The notes: a model not told the origin generated them from the sequence alone. Shown: positions 37,672-51,086, counted from the first letter of the stretch. The stretch is DNA of 64,000 nucleotides from Poindextera sp963719975 (GCA_963719975.1 CAVRED010000007.1:248001-312000), one strand, 5' to 3'. Made by a program: numbers and translations.

Positions 37672-40544
37672 TCAGCCGCCGTTCAGGCTGGGGGTTTGCG
37701 TCGCGCTCCGCGGCCTGACTTCGAGCTTCCAAGCCCTTTCGTCAAGCAGATAGGCCTTGGCCGCCTTGCGGACGTCGTCGGCCGTCACGCTCTGAACCTG
37801 CGCGACCGAGGTGCGAATGGCCTCAAGTTTGCGTGGATCGGTCTGCGCGCCGGCAAGCGCGCTCAGCCAGTATTCGTTGGTCTGCTCGGCGCCGCTCCAG
37901 GTCTTCGACCGCCGGCTTCTTCGCGCGCTCCAGCTCATCGGCGCTGACATCGTTGGCACGAAGATCGGCGGTGATCGCCTGAACGTCGCTGAAGAATCCA
38001 TCGAGTTTGGCGGGCGGCACCTCGACCTCGGCGAGCATGTAGCCGTAGTGCGGGAAGACGTTCGACGGCGCCGACTGCGCCTCCGGCGAGTACGTCACGC
38101 TCTCGGCCTTGCGCAGCTGGTCGGTCAGTCTGAGCTCGAGCACCTCGCCGAGGATCGCGAGCCGGCGCGCCCTCAGCGTGTCGGAGTAGAAGTCTTCGGT
38201 CGGCCAGGCGATCAGTCCGACCGCCTGGTCGGCCCGGCCGGTGTGCGCGAGCACGACCGGCGCGCTCGTGGGCGCTGGGAAGGCGATCGTTTGATCGGGG
38301 TCCGGGCCGCCGGCGTCCCTAGGCGCCAGCGCGCCGAACGTCGCCGCGACGGCCTTGATCGCCGCGTCGACCGACGTGTCGCCGACGACCACGACCTCGA
38401 CTGGCCCCTTCGCCAGGGGTTGGGCCAGCATCGCCTTCAGGTCGGCCGGCGTCTCGGCGCGGATCACATCGAGGGGCGGGAGGCCCCAGCGCGGAGTCCT
38501 TCGAGTGCAGCAGGTATCGAAAGCTCGAGGCTGAGCACGCCATTGGGCGTCGCCTTCAGCTGGTCGAGGATAGGTGGGCGCCAAGCGACTGCATGCGGTC
38601 GAACCCCTCCGGCCGCCAGCCGGGATGAGCGACATAGGCGGCGAGCAGCTGAAGTTGGGCGGCGAGGTCCTCCGGTCGGGTCGTCCCGCTCATCACGAAG
38701 GCGTCGTCACCGACCGCGAAGGCGCGCCCGAGTATCTTCGAGCGCAGCACCTGGTCGATGTCCTGGGAATCGATCCGCTCCAGCCCGCCTTCAGGAAACC
38801 CTGCGGACGCCGCCCAGAGCGGTGTCGGGCGGTCGCTCGGCAGGTCAAGGCGACCGCGCCCGACGCGGGCGGCGACCAGAATCTCGTCGGTCTTGAACTT
38901 CGTCGGCTTGACGGTCAGGCGCACGCCGTTGGCGAAGCGGACGAAGGTCACGCCAAGGTCGCCGATCTCCCGCCGCTCGGCGACCTGGCCCGGCGCGCCA
39001 AGGCTGTCGTAGGGCCAGCTCAGCGCTGCCTGCGCGGCTGGCGGCGCGACCGGCTGGGCGTCGATCTGCGCGAAGGCCTGCGCCACCGCGGCCTGTCCGC
39101 CCTCGACCGGCTGGCGTGGTCGCGACCAGCGTCAGCGGCCCAGAGCCGCCGAAGACCGACTTCAGCGCCTCTGAGATGTCGGCAGGCGTAAGGCCGCGCA
39201 CATCGTCTTCGAACAGCGCCAGGTCCTCCGATGGGCTCGTCTCCACCTCGGGCGAGGCCACCGTGTCAACGATGTCGTCGGCAATGGCCGGCGTGTTGCG
39301 CGTCTTCTCACCCTGCGCGCCGGACCGGAGCGCGGCGCGGTAGGCGTCGACCTCGGTCGACAGCTCGTCGGCCGACACGCCATACTTGACCAGACGCCGC
39401 ACCTCCTGGTCGACGGCGGTGAGCGCATCGCGCCAGTCGCCCGGCTTGGTCTCGGTCTGCACCGTCGTCACGTCCGCCGAATGGAAGACATCCTGTCGGT
39501 AGGCGCTGGCGCTCAGGAAAGGCGGGTTGTCAGAACGCACCAGCTGAGCAGCCGGCGGTTCAGCACGGCCAGCGCCAGGTTGTCGATCATGTTTCGCTGC
39601 CGCTTGGCCTTGGAGTCCAGCGACAGATCCGGCGGCGAGACCCAGCCCATCTCGACCACCTCGGGCGCGCCGGGCTCGACTTTGAGCTCGGTCGCCGGCC
39701 CGCGCTGCATCGGCGCGCCCCGATCCGGCTCGGGCCCTGGCGCAGCCTTGGCTGTCCAGTCGGCGAACCGGGCCTTGATCTTGGCCTCCATCACGTCCGG
39801 ATCGAAGTCGCCCACCGCGATCAAGCACGGCCCGCTCCGGCCGGTAGTAGTGGGTGTAGATGTCGAGCAGCTGCTCGCGCGTGGCGTTCTTGACCGCCTC
39901 GACCTGTCCGATCGGGAAGCGGTTCGGCCGCGAGCTGGCCTTGCAGGGTCAGCTGAAGGCCGGCTTTGGCGACGTGATAGCTCGGCGTGTCGCGCAGCCG
40001 CTCCTCCGAGAGCACCACGCCGCGCTCCTTGTCGATGGCGTCCTGGCTCAGCAAGAGCTCGCTCGCGACCTCGCGCAGAAGCATAAGGCTCGAATCGACG
40101 CTGTCCGGATCGGCTTTCGGCAGGTCCAACTTGTAGACCGTCTCTTCCCAGGAGGTGGACGCGTTGGTGTCCGCGCCGAACGCCAGGCCGTGGCGCTCGA
40201 GGATCTTGATCATCTCGCCGTTCGGCACGTGGGTCGAACCGTCGAACGCCATGTGCTCGAGCAGATGGGCGAGCCCTTGTTCGGCGTCGTTCTCGTCGAT
40301 GGATCCTGCCGCGAAGCGCAGCCTGAGACGACGCCTGGCCACCCGGCGTGGCGTTGCGCATGACGACGTAGCGCATGCCGTTCGGCAGCGTCCCGAAACC
40401 GCATCGCCGGATCGGGCGGCAGGGCTGCGTAGGTCTGGGGCCAGACGTTGGGTGGGGGTTGCGCTCGGCGCGGCCTGAGCGGCGCCGAAGAGAAGGCGGG
40501 AACGCAAGTGCAGCGGCTGCCGCCAGCCGCCTGGTGCCGATCAT
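37672..40544 (-). CDS. M16-family zinc metallopeptidase, copy 2 (many frameshifts)
   Basis: About 957 residues. The start at 40544 opens MIGTRRLAAAAALAF, a plausible signal peptide. FGTLPNGMRYVVMRNATPGG precedes the HxxEH motif in GLAHLLEHMAFDGSTHVPNG; the second module contains VRFANGVRLTVKPTKFKTDE and KAESVTYSPEAQSAPSN. At least eight frame changes occur, mostly one inserted base (for example near 40500, 40390, 40330, 39930, 39820, 39540 and 38560). It is a paralogue of the copy at 32-35 kb and shares its domain order. It is probably a periplasmic or membrane-associated peptidase. Confidence 0.87.
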
Positions 40545-40627
40545 CGATGTGGGACGCCCTGGTCGTGGTCTTGTGAAACGGCGCGGACCATTGCCGCGCG
40601 TTGTGGCCCTGGCAAGGCGCAATAGCA

Positions 40628-40659
40628 TCACGCCGGCGATCGAAGGATCGCCGGCGTGA
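40628..40659 (-). terminator. Perfect 14-bp hairpin between hfaB and the M16 gene
   Basis: TCACGCCGGCGATC and GATCGCCGGCGTGA pair perfectly around a GAAG tetraloop. The hairpin lies about 47 bases after the hfaB stop on the minus strand. There is no T-tract (TGCTATT follows), so it may terminate weakly or stabilise the hfaAB mRNA. Confidence 0.55.
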
Positions 40660-40705
40660 CGGGTAGGCTCAACCGAGTGCGGGCGCGAGAGCCCGCTGAG
40701 TGCGG

Positions 40706-41760
40706 CTAGTAGCGGCTGCGCTGGACGTCGCCGTCGGTGACGCCGTCCCAGCGGTTCGGCTGGGCGCGGGTCTCGCGCGTTGTTGGTCTGCAGATTGTTG
40801 TAAGCGGGCGTGAAGCCGCCGGTGACGCCGGTGGTGCGCCCGCCTAGCGGGTCGCCGTTCTGCAGGCAGACCTCCGGTCCCGGCGCGCCATAGAGGTTGG
40901 CCATCATCTCCAGCACTGCGCGTTCGATGACGGCGCGGACGCCGAGCTGGATCGGCTCGAGCCCGCCTTCGCCGACGGACACGTTGTAGATGTTGCCATG
41001 GAAGAAATCGAAGAGGCCGACGCCGACCTGACGGGCGATGATCTGCTTCTGGTAGGAGATCACGTCGACGACCTGCAGCGTGCGCGTGTCGACGAGGCGC
41101 ATGTCCAGGCCGACGTTCATCACGTAGAGCTGCCCGGCCGCCTGGGCGGTGAGCCCGTTCGTGGTCGGCGCGCCGCTCGCGACGCCGATGTTGCCGCCCT
41201 GGGCGTTCAAGCCGGTCGAGCGGATGTTGAAGTTCAGCTCGGTAATGCCGCCGACCAGGTAGAAGTCCGAGCCGGGCACCTGGCCCGCCACGATATGACG
41301 ATAGTCGCTCGGCGCGTCCGGGACCTTTGCTGGTCCCGTCGCTGATCAGCTTGTTGTTGGCGTACTTGAGCTCGAGCTCCGACACGGAGGTGTCATAGCG
41401 CTCGACCAGGTTTGCGCCCGCTTTCGCCAGCGCGGAGATCGCCATGAGCGAGGCGCCCTGGGTGAGCTTGCGTCCCGACCCGTCGGCCTCTTCCTTGCCC
41501 GTGTAGTCCGAGATCCGGCCGACGGCGATGCGCGGCGAGGCCAGATGGTGCTCGCGGGCGTACTCGCTCAGGCAGACCAGCGCCTCGGAGTAGGGCGTCG
41601 GATTGGCCGTGACCGGCGCATCACCCATCGGGCGTGCGTAGTCGCCGCCCGGGCCAGCCACCGGCGACACGCAAGCCGAGAGCGCCATGGCTGAGGCCAC
41701 GAGCGCCGCGGGGAGTTTGGTCCGCGCGAGCAGGGACAGTCTTGAGGACGAAACAACCAT
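40706..41760 (-). CDS. hfaB: Holdfast anchor protein HfaB, CsgG-like lipoprotein (two frameshifts)
   Basis: About 350 residues of the CsgG/HfaB family. The lipobox ALVASAMALSAC fits an outer-membrane lipoprotein. Family stretches are PRIAVGRISDYTGKEEADGSG, LTQGASLMAISALAKAGANLVERYD, DFYLVGGITELNFNIRSTG, MRLVDTRTLQVVDVISYQKQI and RAVIERAVLEMMANLYG. Shifts near 41330 and 40775 are each one inserted base; the end then reads QPNRWDGVTDGDVQRSRY. In Caulobacter HfaB forms the secretion pore for HfaA and HfaD, anchoring the holdfast. Here it follows hfaA by five bases. Confidence 0.87.
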
Positions 41761-41765
41761 GGTTT

Positions 41766-42185
41766 TCAGGGCTTTCCGTTGGTGTTGCTTGACGAGCCAC
41801 CCGACGCGTCCTGGGTGGTGTCGACGTTGAGGTTGGTGACGGTGACGGTCGTGTCCCCGCCGGCGCCGATGAAGTTGTCGAGCGCGCCGGAGACGCCGTT
41901 GGTGATGGCGAAGACGCTTGTGGCGGCCGGAGCCATCTGAAGGCCGGCGCCGGTGGCCAGGTTCGGAGCGTTGAGGTCGGTCGACTGCACGTTGACCGGA
42001 CCGTTCTCCTGGTCGGGGATGTGGTTGTAGCCCGTCTGAGCGGCGATGCCGCTGTTGTTGTAGCCCAGGTTGAAGCCGGCGGAGCCGGTGACCATCTGCG
42101 CCTGCGCCGCGCCGGCGAGCGCAACGGCCGCGCCGGCGGCGGCGGCGAACGCCAAGCGCTTCATCGCTCTGCTCGTCTTCATCAT
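41766..42185 (-). CDS. hfaA: Holdfast anchoring protein HfaA
   Basis: 139 residues, intact. GGAGG lies 6 bases before the first ATG of MMKTSRAMKRLAFAAAAG; the signal peptide is cleaved near AQAQ. The mature part is rich in Asn, Gly, Thr and Ser (SAGFNLGYNNSGIAAQTGYN, TTVTVTNLNVDTTQDASGG), like HfaA of Caulobacter and other amyloid-type surface subunits. The order hfaA-hfaB matches the Caulobacter anchor operon, but hfaD does not follow in this window. Divergent from the rhomboid gene. Confidence 0.8.
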   Translation of the reverse strand: MMKTSRAMKRLAFAAAAGAAVALAGAAQAQMVTGSAGFNLGYNNSGIAAQTGYNHIPDQENGPVNVQSTDLNAPNLATGAGLQMAPAATSVFAITNGVSGALDNFIGAGGDTTVTVTNLNVDTTQDASGGSSSNTNGKP

Positions 42186-42379
42186 GAACCAGCCTCCGCG
42201 ACGCAAACGAGCCGCGGGGCAGGCCCAAGCAACGGCCGTGCCAACGCGGGATCGGTCGCGATTAGACGGGCAACACCTCGAAATTTGGTTAAGCTGCGGC
42301 GGCCATGACGCCCTTTTGGAACGCTTTTTTGGCGGCGCACGGACTGGAATGCGCCGGCGTTTCGCTTCATTTCAGGTCA

Positions 42380-43063
42380 ATGAGTTCCTGGGGCGAAACA
42401 ACCGAACGGCGCGAGCCGATCTTCCAGGCGCCCTGGCCGGCGATCGCGCTGGTCGGGTTCATCCTCGCCTGTTTCGGCGTCCAGCTCTGGCTTGGCGTGC
42501 AGCGGACCGACGATGCGCTGGGGGTTTCGCCGGACGACCTGGCCAGGGGGCGGTGGATCACGCTGGTCACGGCCATCTTTCTGCACGGAGGCTGGGCGCA
42601 CGTGCTGCTGAACTCGGCCTTCATCCTGACGTTCGGCGCGCCGGTCTCCCGTCGCATGGGGACCGGACCCGTCGGCGCCATCGCGTATTTCGGTTTCTTC
42701 CTCGTCTGTGGGGTTCTGGGAAACCTCGCGTTCTGCCTGATCCACAACCACGGCAAGGAGATCGCGGTCGGCGCTTCGGGCGCGGGCTCGGCGCTGATGG
42801 CGGCGGCATCGCGCCTGCTGACGCCGGGGCCGCGCCTTGCGCCGTTGCTGAGCCGGCCGGTCGTGACGATGGGCGTGGTGTTCGTGATCGCCAACGTGAT
42901 CATCGCCGTCGTCGGGTGGGCCCCCGGCGCCGGCGACGCCAGGATCGCCTGGGAGGTGCATCTGGGCGGCTACGCGGCGGGTCTGTTGCTGTTCGCGCCG
43001 GTGCTGGCGGGCGCTCGGCCGGCTCTGAGGCGCGCGCGCCGGCGCCTTCGCCGACGTGGTTAG
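42380..43063 (+). CDS. Rhomboid-family intramembrane serine protease
   Basis: 227 residues with six or seven hydrophobic segments. The fold's conserved HGGWAHVLLNS (His69, Asn78 region) precedes the catalytic GASGAGS with Ser133, and His194 in WEVHLGGYAAG completes the dyad. The ATG at 42380 is preferred over an earlier in-frame start at 42305, because MSSWGETTERREPIF directly precedes the first helix. It cleaves membrane protein substrates, none of which can be named. A basic C-terminus (RRARRRLRRRG) lies in the cytoplasm. Confidence 0.93.
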   Translation: MSSWGETTERREPIFQAPWPAIALVGFILACFGVQLWLGVQRTDDALGVSPDDLARGRWITLVTAIFLHGGWAHVLLNSAFILTFGAPVSRRMGTGPVGAIAYFGFFLVCGVLGNLAFCLIHNHGKEIAVGASGAGSALMAAASRLLTPGPRLAPLLSRPVVTMGVVFVIANVIIAVVGWAPGAGDARIAWEVHLGGYAAGLLLFAPVLAGARPALRRARRRLRRRG

Positions 43064-43185
43064 CGACGCTTGCCGCATGCCGTAACGCGCGAGCGCGAAG
43101 GTCGGATCACGGCATAGAGAATTGCGTTTTCGCCCAATTAGGCCGACGCTTCCCGCGCTTGGATATTGAGGAAGGAGGAACGGCT

Positions 43186-43618
43186 ATGCTCGTTTCCCAG
43201 ATCCTTCAGCATAAAGGCGACCTGGTCTTCACCGCCTCTCCGCACGAAACCGTGGCGGCGGCCGCCGTGCTCCTGCACTCGAGGCGCGTCGGGGCGATGG
43301 TCATCGTTGATCAGCAGGACAAGGTCGTAGGAATACTGTCCGAGCGCGACCTCGTGCGCGTGGTGGCCGAGGAGGGCGCGTCCGGGCCTCAGCCGGCCGA
43401 TCTCCAGCTGCATGACCCGGGACGTGATCTTCGCCGAGCCAACCGAGACAGTTCATTCGCTGCTCGAGCGCATGACCGACAGGCGCATCCGTCACCTGCC
43501 GGTGATGAAGGACGGACGGCTTTCTGGGCTGGTTTCGATCGGTGATCTGGTGAAGAGCAAGATCGCCGAGACCGAGGCCGAAGCCGAGACGTTGAAGGCC
43601 TATATCGCGGCCGGCTGA
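43186..43618 (+). CDS. CBS-pair domain protein (one frameshift)
   Basis: About 144 residues, almost entirely two CBS motifs: VSQILQHKGDLVFTASPHETV with VGAMVIVDQQDKVVGILSERDLVR, then MTRDVIFAEPTETVHSLLERM with RHLPVMKDGRLSGLVSIGDLVK. One extra base near 43411 breaks the frame between the motifs. GGAGG lies upstream of the ATG. CBS pairs bind adenine nucleotides and regulate partners; none is obvious here. Its end overlaps the convergent Rrf2 gene by 19 bases. Confidence 0.9.
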
Positions 43619-44037
43619 GCCGCCGCCCCGACCTGCGCGGCGTCTGCGAGACTATAGCCCTCGAGCTCACGCGCGGTGGCGTCACGGGCTCTCAGCAACG
43701 CCGGGCGCAGCACGCAGGTCTCCAAGCTCTGGCAATCATGGCACTTGCGGAAGGCCGTCTTGCTGACGCAAGGCGCGAGCGCCAATGGCCCATCGATCAC
43801 GCGGATCACCTCGGCGAAGCTGATCAGTTCTGGCGCTCGCGCCAGCGCATAGCCGCCGAGCTTGCCGCGGCGGCTGACCACCAGCCCGCGGCGCGCGAGC
43901 TCGAGCAGAATCGCCTCGAGGAACTTGCGCGGGCTGTCGGTGCTGGCGGCGATCTCGCCGGCGGTCCGCTGTTCGCCTGGCCCGCGCGCCAGCTCGACAA
44001 GCGCGCGCAACGCATAGCGGGCCTTTTGCGACAGCAT
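43600..44037 (-). CDS. Rrf2-family transcriptional regulator
   Basis: 145 residues from the ATG at 44037. The winged helix opens MLSQKARYALRALVELAR, with TAGEIAASTDSPRKFLEAILLELARRGLV as the recognition region. Cysteines in PCVSKTAFRKCHDCQSLETC (four) occupy the position of the Fe-S ligands in IscR/NsrR-like members, so redox or iron sensing is possible. Its targets are not evident; the neighbour is the rRNA operon. Confidence 0.9.
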   Translation of the reverse strand: MLSQKARYALRALVELARGPGEQRTAGEIAASTDSPRKFLEAILLELARRGLVVSRRGKLGGYALARAPELISFAEVIRVIDGPLALAPCVSKTAFRKCHDCQSLETCVLRPALLRARDATARELEGYSLADAAQVGAAAQPAAI

Positions 44038-44384
44038 GAGCGGGTTCCGCAACCGAAGCCCCTCCATAGGGTTTCGGCGGTCACAAGAGCAAGCGCGCTC
44101 GTTCGAATTGCACGGGCAGGGGGGTGGCGCGGCCCCCTCGTCGGCGGCGAGGGCGTGGGGCCGTCCGCGGCGGTTCGAGGCGACCGGCGCCGCGGCCGCA
44201 TCGCGCCGGCGCGGCCGGCGGCGGATCGATACTTGATTTTCCCGAGGCTTGCGCGCGTATCTTCCGCGACTTCAATCGACTCGCAGCGGACTGATGAGGG
44301 GAGCCCCTCTGCGGCCCCGATGCGATTTTTGCGCCCTGGCGAAACCCGACCGGCGGAATAGCTGGCTGGGGCGTCATGGCCGGA
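44038..44384. other. Gene-free region upstream of the rRNA promoter
   Basis: About 347 bases with no convincing gene, lying between the Rrf2 start and the rRNA promoter. It must contain the Rrf2 promoter and may hold additional rRNA promoters (for example TTGATT near 44235 with TATCTT, but at a 19-base spacing). Confidence 0.4.
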
Positions 44385-44413
44385 TTGACTTACGGGGGGG
44401 CGGCGACTATTGA
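44385..44413 (+). promoter_or_regulatory. Candidate rRNA operon promoter
   Basis: TTGACT (44385-44390), a 17-base spacer and TATTGA (44408-44413) fit a sigma-70-type promoter with ideal spacing. A GC-rich discriminator (CGCCCC) follows, as is usual for growth-rate-controlled rRNA promoters. The predicted start is near 44420, 270 bases before 16S. Confidence 0.65.
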
Positions 44414-44469
44414 CGCCCCTCCTCGCCGCCGCCCGGGCGTAATCGGGTGGGGCCGGCTCGCCGGTCGGG

Positions 44470-44478
44470 TCTTTGACA
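44470..44478 (+). promoter_or_regulatory. boxA-like antitermination element in the rRNA leader
   Basis: TCTTTGACA resembles boxA (TGCTCTTTAACA). The core TTTGACATCGT is repeated at 46788-46798 just before 23S, the two places where boxA is expected. Confidence 0.65.
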
Positions 44479-44691
44479 TCGTTGATTTGGAAAGAGAAAC
44501 GCAGGCGGCGGCGGTTTGCGGACAGAGCAAGTCTGTCCTTCAATGACGCTGATCAAGCTTGCGGTCTCTTGATACACCATGAGCGCCGATCCTTCATGGG
44601 TCGGCGCGTATGGGAACTCGTCAAGAACTACGCAGACGAACGCCCGCCGCTCTCCCAAAGAGCGGTGGAACGAAAAGTCAGAACGTCAAAC

Positions 44692-46180
<1,489 letters not shown>

Positions 46181-46362
46181 GACCATCCAGATCTTCGTCG
46201 AGGATCTACTTGGTCGTCATAGAACAAATACTACAGGTGCAGGTCGCCGCCGTCTTCGTTTCTCTTTCCTTTGATCGCCTCTGGCCCGAGCGAGGGCCTG
46301 TTGGCGCGATCGCGAGCCCAAGGGCCGTCGGTTTCTCAAAGTGCGCTTTTCGGCGCCGCCGA

Positions 46363-46439
<77 letters not shown>

Positions 46440-46500
46440 ACCTTCGCTCGCGGAGCGAGGGGAGGTTGCCGCGCTGGAGCCCGCAAGGGCGAAGGCGGGC
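46440..46500 (+). repeat. Post-tRNA spacer hairpin unit, copy 1
   Basis: Directly after tRNA-Ile, AACCT-TCGCTC and GAGCGA-AGGTT can fold into a hairpin. GCCGCGCTGGAGCCCGC... (46468-46500) then matches 29 of 33 bases of the segment after tRNA-Ala (46681-46713). Probably an RNA-processing unit. Confidence 0.6.
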
Positions 46501-46576
46501 GAGACGGCCGCGAGCTCAAGGCTCGGCGAGCCACGCCTTGGGCTTGCGCCAGGAAAGCGGACTTCTTCGAACACTC

Positions 46577-46652
46577 GGGGCCATAGCTCAGTTGGTAGAG
46601 CGCGTGCTTTGCAAGCATGAGGTCGTCGGTTCGATCCCGTCTGGCTCCACCA
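46577..46652 (+). tRNA. tRNA-Ala (TGC)
   Basis: The acceptor GGGGCCA pairs with TGGCTCC (one G-U). The anticodon loop TTTGCAA carries TGC, the T arm is GTCGGTTCGATCCCGTC-like, and ACCA is encoded. 76 bases. Confidence 0.98.
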
Positions 46653-46713
46653 GCTTCCGCGCGCGAAGCGAGCGAAGGCTGCCGCGCCGAAGCCCGATAG
46701 GGCGAAGGCGGGC
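46653..46713 (+). repeat. Post-tRNA spacer hairpin unit, copy 2
   Basis: Directly after tRNA-Ala, a palindromic CTTC...GAAG segment precedes GCCGCGCCGAAGCCCGA..., which repeats the unit after tRNA-Ile with four changes in 33 bases. Confidence 0.6.
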
Positions 46714-46787
46714 TGACCGCGGCCCACGCGCTCCCCATCAGGCGATCAAGACACACCCTTCCCGCCAGCGCATCGGCCTCGAGCGGG

Positions 46788-46798
46788 TTTGACATCGT
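46788..46798 (+). promoter_or_regulatory. boxA-like element before 23S rRNA
   Basis: TTTGACATCGT repeats the leader element at 44472-44482 exactly and lies 130 bases before 23S, as spacer boxA elements do. Confidence 0.55.
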
Positions 46799-46927
46799 GA
46801 ATGAAGGGTCAGCCCGGACGTCTCAAGCGTCTTTGAAGGGCGGACTTAAGAAGACATCATTGTCTGGCTAAGAAAATACAAAGCGCATGCGCGGCCTTGA
46901 GAGCCGTGCGTGAGTTTTGCTGAGAAC

Positions 46928-49726
<2,799 letters not shown>

Positions 49727-49795
49727 GTTTTCATCAAAACTCATGAAGCGCGTGTATTGCTTCGTCGGCAGTGATGTCTTCTCATCCTCTTCGTC

Positions 49796-49913
49796 GACCT
49801 GGTGGCTATGCCGGAAGGTCCCCACCCGATCCCATCCCGAACTCGGTCGTTAAGCCTTCCTGGGCCGATGGTACTTCGTCTCAAGGCGCGGGAGAGTAGG
49901 TCGTCGCCAGGTC
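49796..49913 (+). rRNA. rrf: 5S ribosomal RNA
   Basis: GACCTGGTGGC at the 5' end pairs with GCCAGGTC at the 3' end. The loop sequence CCCGATCCCATCCCGAACTC is the standard 5S core. 118 bases, 69 bases after 23S. Confidence 0.97.
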
Positions 49914-50002
49914 TACAAAGAGGATGCCGCCGAGCAATCCGCCAAGTCCGTCCGACCCTTCATCACGCTCTTTTCGCCGGTCCGCCGGCCGCAAACGTTC
50001 GA

Positions 50003-50079
<77 letters not shown>

Positions 50080-50088
50080 GACAAAGAA

Positions 50089-50118
50089 ACGGCCCCCGCG
50101 GAAGTCCGCGGGGGCCGT
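50089..50118 (+). terminator. rRNA operon terminator
   Basis: ACGGCCCCCGCGGA and TCCGCGGGGGCCGT form a perfect 14-bp stem with a two-base centre, followed by CTTGCGTTT. It lies 10 bases after tRNA-fMet and faces the convergent cold-shock gene. Confidence 0.85.
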
Positions 50119-50181
50119 CTTGCGTTTCGGTGGGCTCGGATCTTGCGCCTGACGGCGCCGGCTCCGCTCCCGAACGGTGGC

Positions 50182-50400
50182 TCAGGCGCCTTCGGCGGCT
50201 TGCAGCTGGCCGGCGGCCATCTTGCCGCTGCGCTGATCGCGCTCGACTTCGAAGTTCACCTTCTGGCCTTCGTGCAGCGAGCCCAGGCCCGCGCGCTCGA
50301 CTGCGGAGATGTGCACGAACACATCAGCGCCGCCGGCGTCAGGTTGGATGAAGCCGAAGCCCTTTTGGCCGTTGAACCACTTTACAGTACCGGTTTGCAT
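50182..50400 (-). CDS. Cold-shock-domain protein
   Basis: 72 residues from the ATG at 50400 (AAGGGA upstream). The single OB-fold cold-shock domain has TGTVKWFNGQKGFGFI (RNP1) and DVFVHISAVERAG (RNP2). It binds single-stranded RNA or DNA as a chaperone. The 200-base space to the divergent gene allows a long leader, as in cspA-type genes; it contains the palindrome GCCCAT-A-ATGGGC (50532-50544). Cold regulation is inferred from family. Confidence 0.95.
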   Translation of the reverse strand: MQTGTVKWFNGQKGFGFIQPDAGGADVFVHISAVERAGLGSLHEGQKVNFEVERDQRSGKMAAGQLQAAEGA

Positions 50401-50616
50401 AGAATGTCCCTTTCCGGACAAGAGTTCTCGCGTCGACTGTCGACGGCGAGTTCAAATTTTCGGAGAGGGTCGAAAGACGAATCTTGGCCCGATGGGCGAG
50501 ATGACGTGCGAGCCAAAACGAGATTTGATCGGCCCATAATGGGCTTTCGTCACGTGTTCCGCAAGATACCGGGGAAAAAACTTTCTAGTTTCCACGTTTT
50601 GTTATATTAATTGCTT

Positions 50617-50826
50617 ATGCGCATGCAAGCTGATCGGGCGGTCCTCACCGTCATGAAACACGAGGGATTTTGGGCCGTCGAGTTCGATGGCGAGATCTTC
50701 GGCAAGTCGTCTGACAAAGAGATCGCCAAGGCGGCGGCTAACCGCCGAATGCGCCAGCTGCACGACAGCGGCCGCCCCTGCCAGGTCCGCGTCAGCGGCG
50801 AGCACGGTTTCTTCGCGGTCTCATGA
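50617..50826 (+). CDS. Small hypothetical protein, possibly leaderless
   Basis: 69 residues starting MRMQADRAVLTVMKHEGFW. The middle FDGEIFGKSSDKEIAKAAANRRMRQL followed by PCQVRVSGEHGFFAVS resembles small single-domain proteins with a W-x-V-E-F/D strand start, but I cannot name a family. A TATATT box (50603-50608) lies only about 9 bases before the ATG and there is no Shine-Dalgarno sequence, so translation may be leaderless. The stop overlaps the next gene's ATG (ATGA). Confidence 0.7.
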   Translation: MRMQADRAVLTVMKHEGFWAVEFDGEIFGKSSDKEIAKAAANRRMRQLHDSGRPCQVRVSGEHGFFAVS

Positions 50827-51086
50827 AGGCCCCGCCGGCCAAAGGGCGACGGGGGTCGGTGGCGTCTCGGTTCCGCGGCGAGATCGAGGCGGCCGAGGCC
50901 GAGGGCGCCGCCCGCAAGAGCCTGACGCTCAAACTCACCCTTGGCGACGCGCATCAGCTCAAGCGTGACCCTTTGGTGGCGCTCGACGACATCAGCTTCG
51001 CCGACGGAACGATGTGGTTCCTCGGGGTGAAGGTCCAGCAGGGGGGCGTGCCCGAGAGCGCGCTCGAGCGCCCGGCTTCCGATTGA
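50823..51086 (+). CDS. Small hypothetical protein
   Basis: 87 residues, translationally coupled to the preceding gene (ATGA overlap). A basic N-terminus (MKAPPAKGRRGSVASRFRGEI) leads to LTLKLTLGDAHQLKRDPLVALDDISF and DGTMWFLGVKVQQGG. It has no signal peptide or membrane segment. No family recognised. Confidence 0.6.
   Translation: MKAPPAKGRRGSVASRFRGEIEAAEAEGAARKSLTLKLTLGDAHQLKRDPLVALDDISFADGTMWFLGVKVQQGGVPESALERPASD

Noticed and set aside
44470..44490. TTGACA before 16S as a -35 promoter element
   Set aside because: No suitable -10 at 16-18 bases, and the same TTTGACATCGT recurs before 23S, which fits boxA better; a good promoter exists at 44385-44413.
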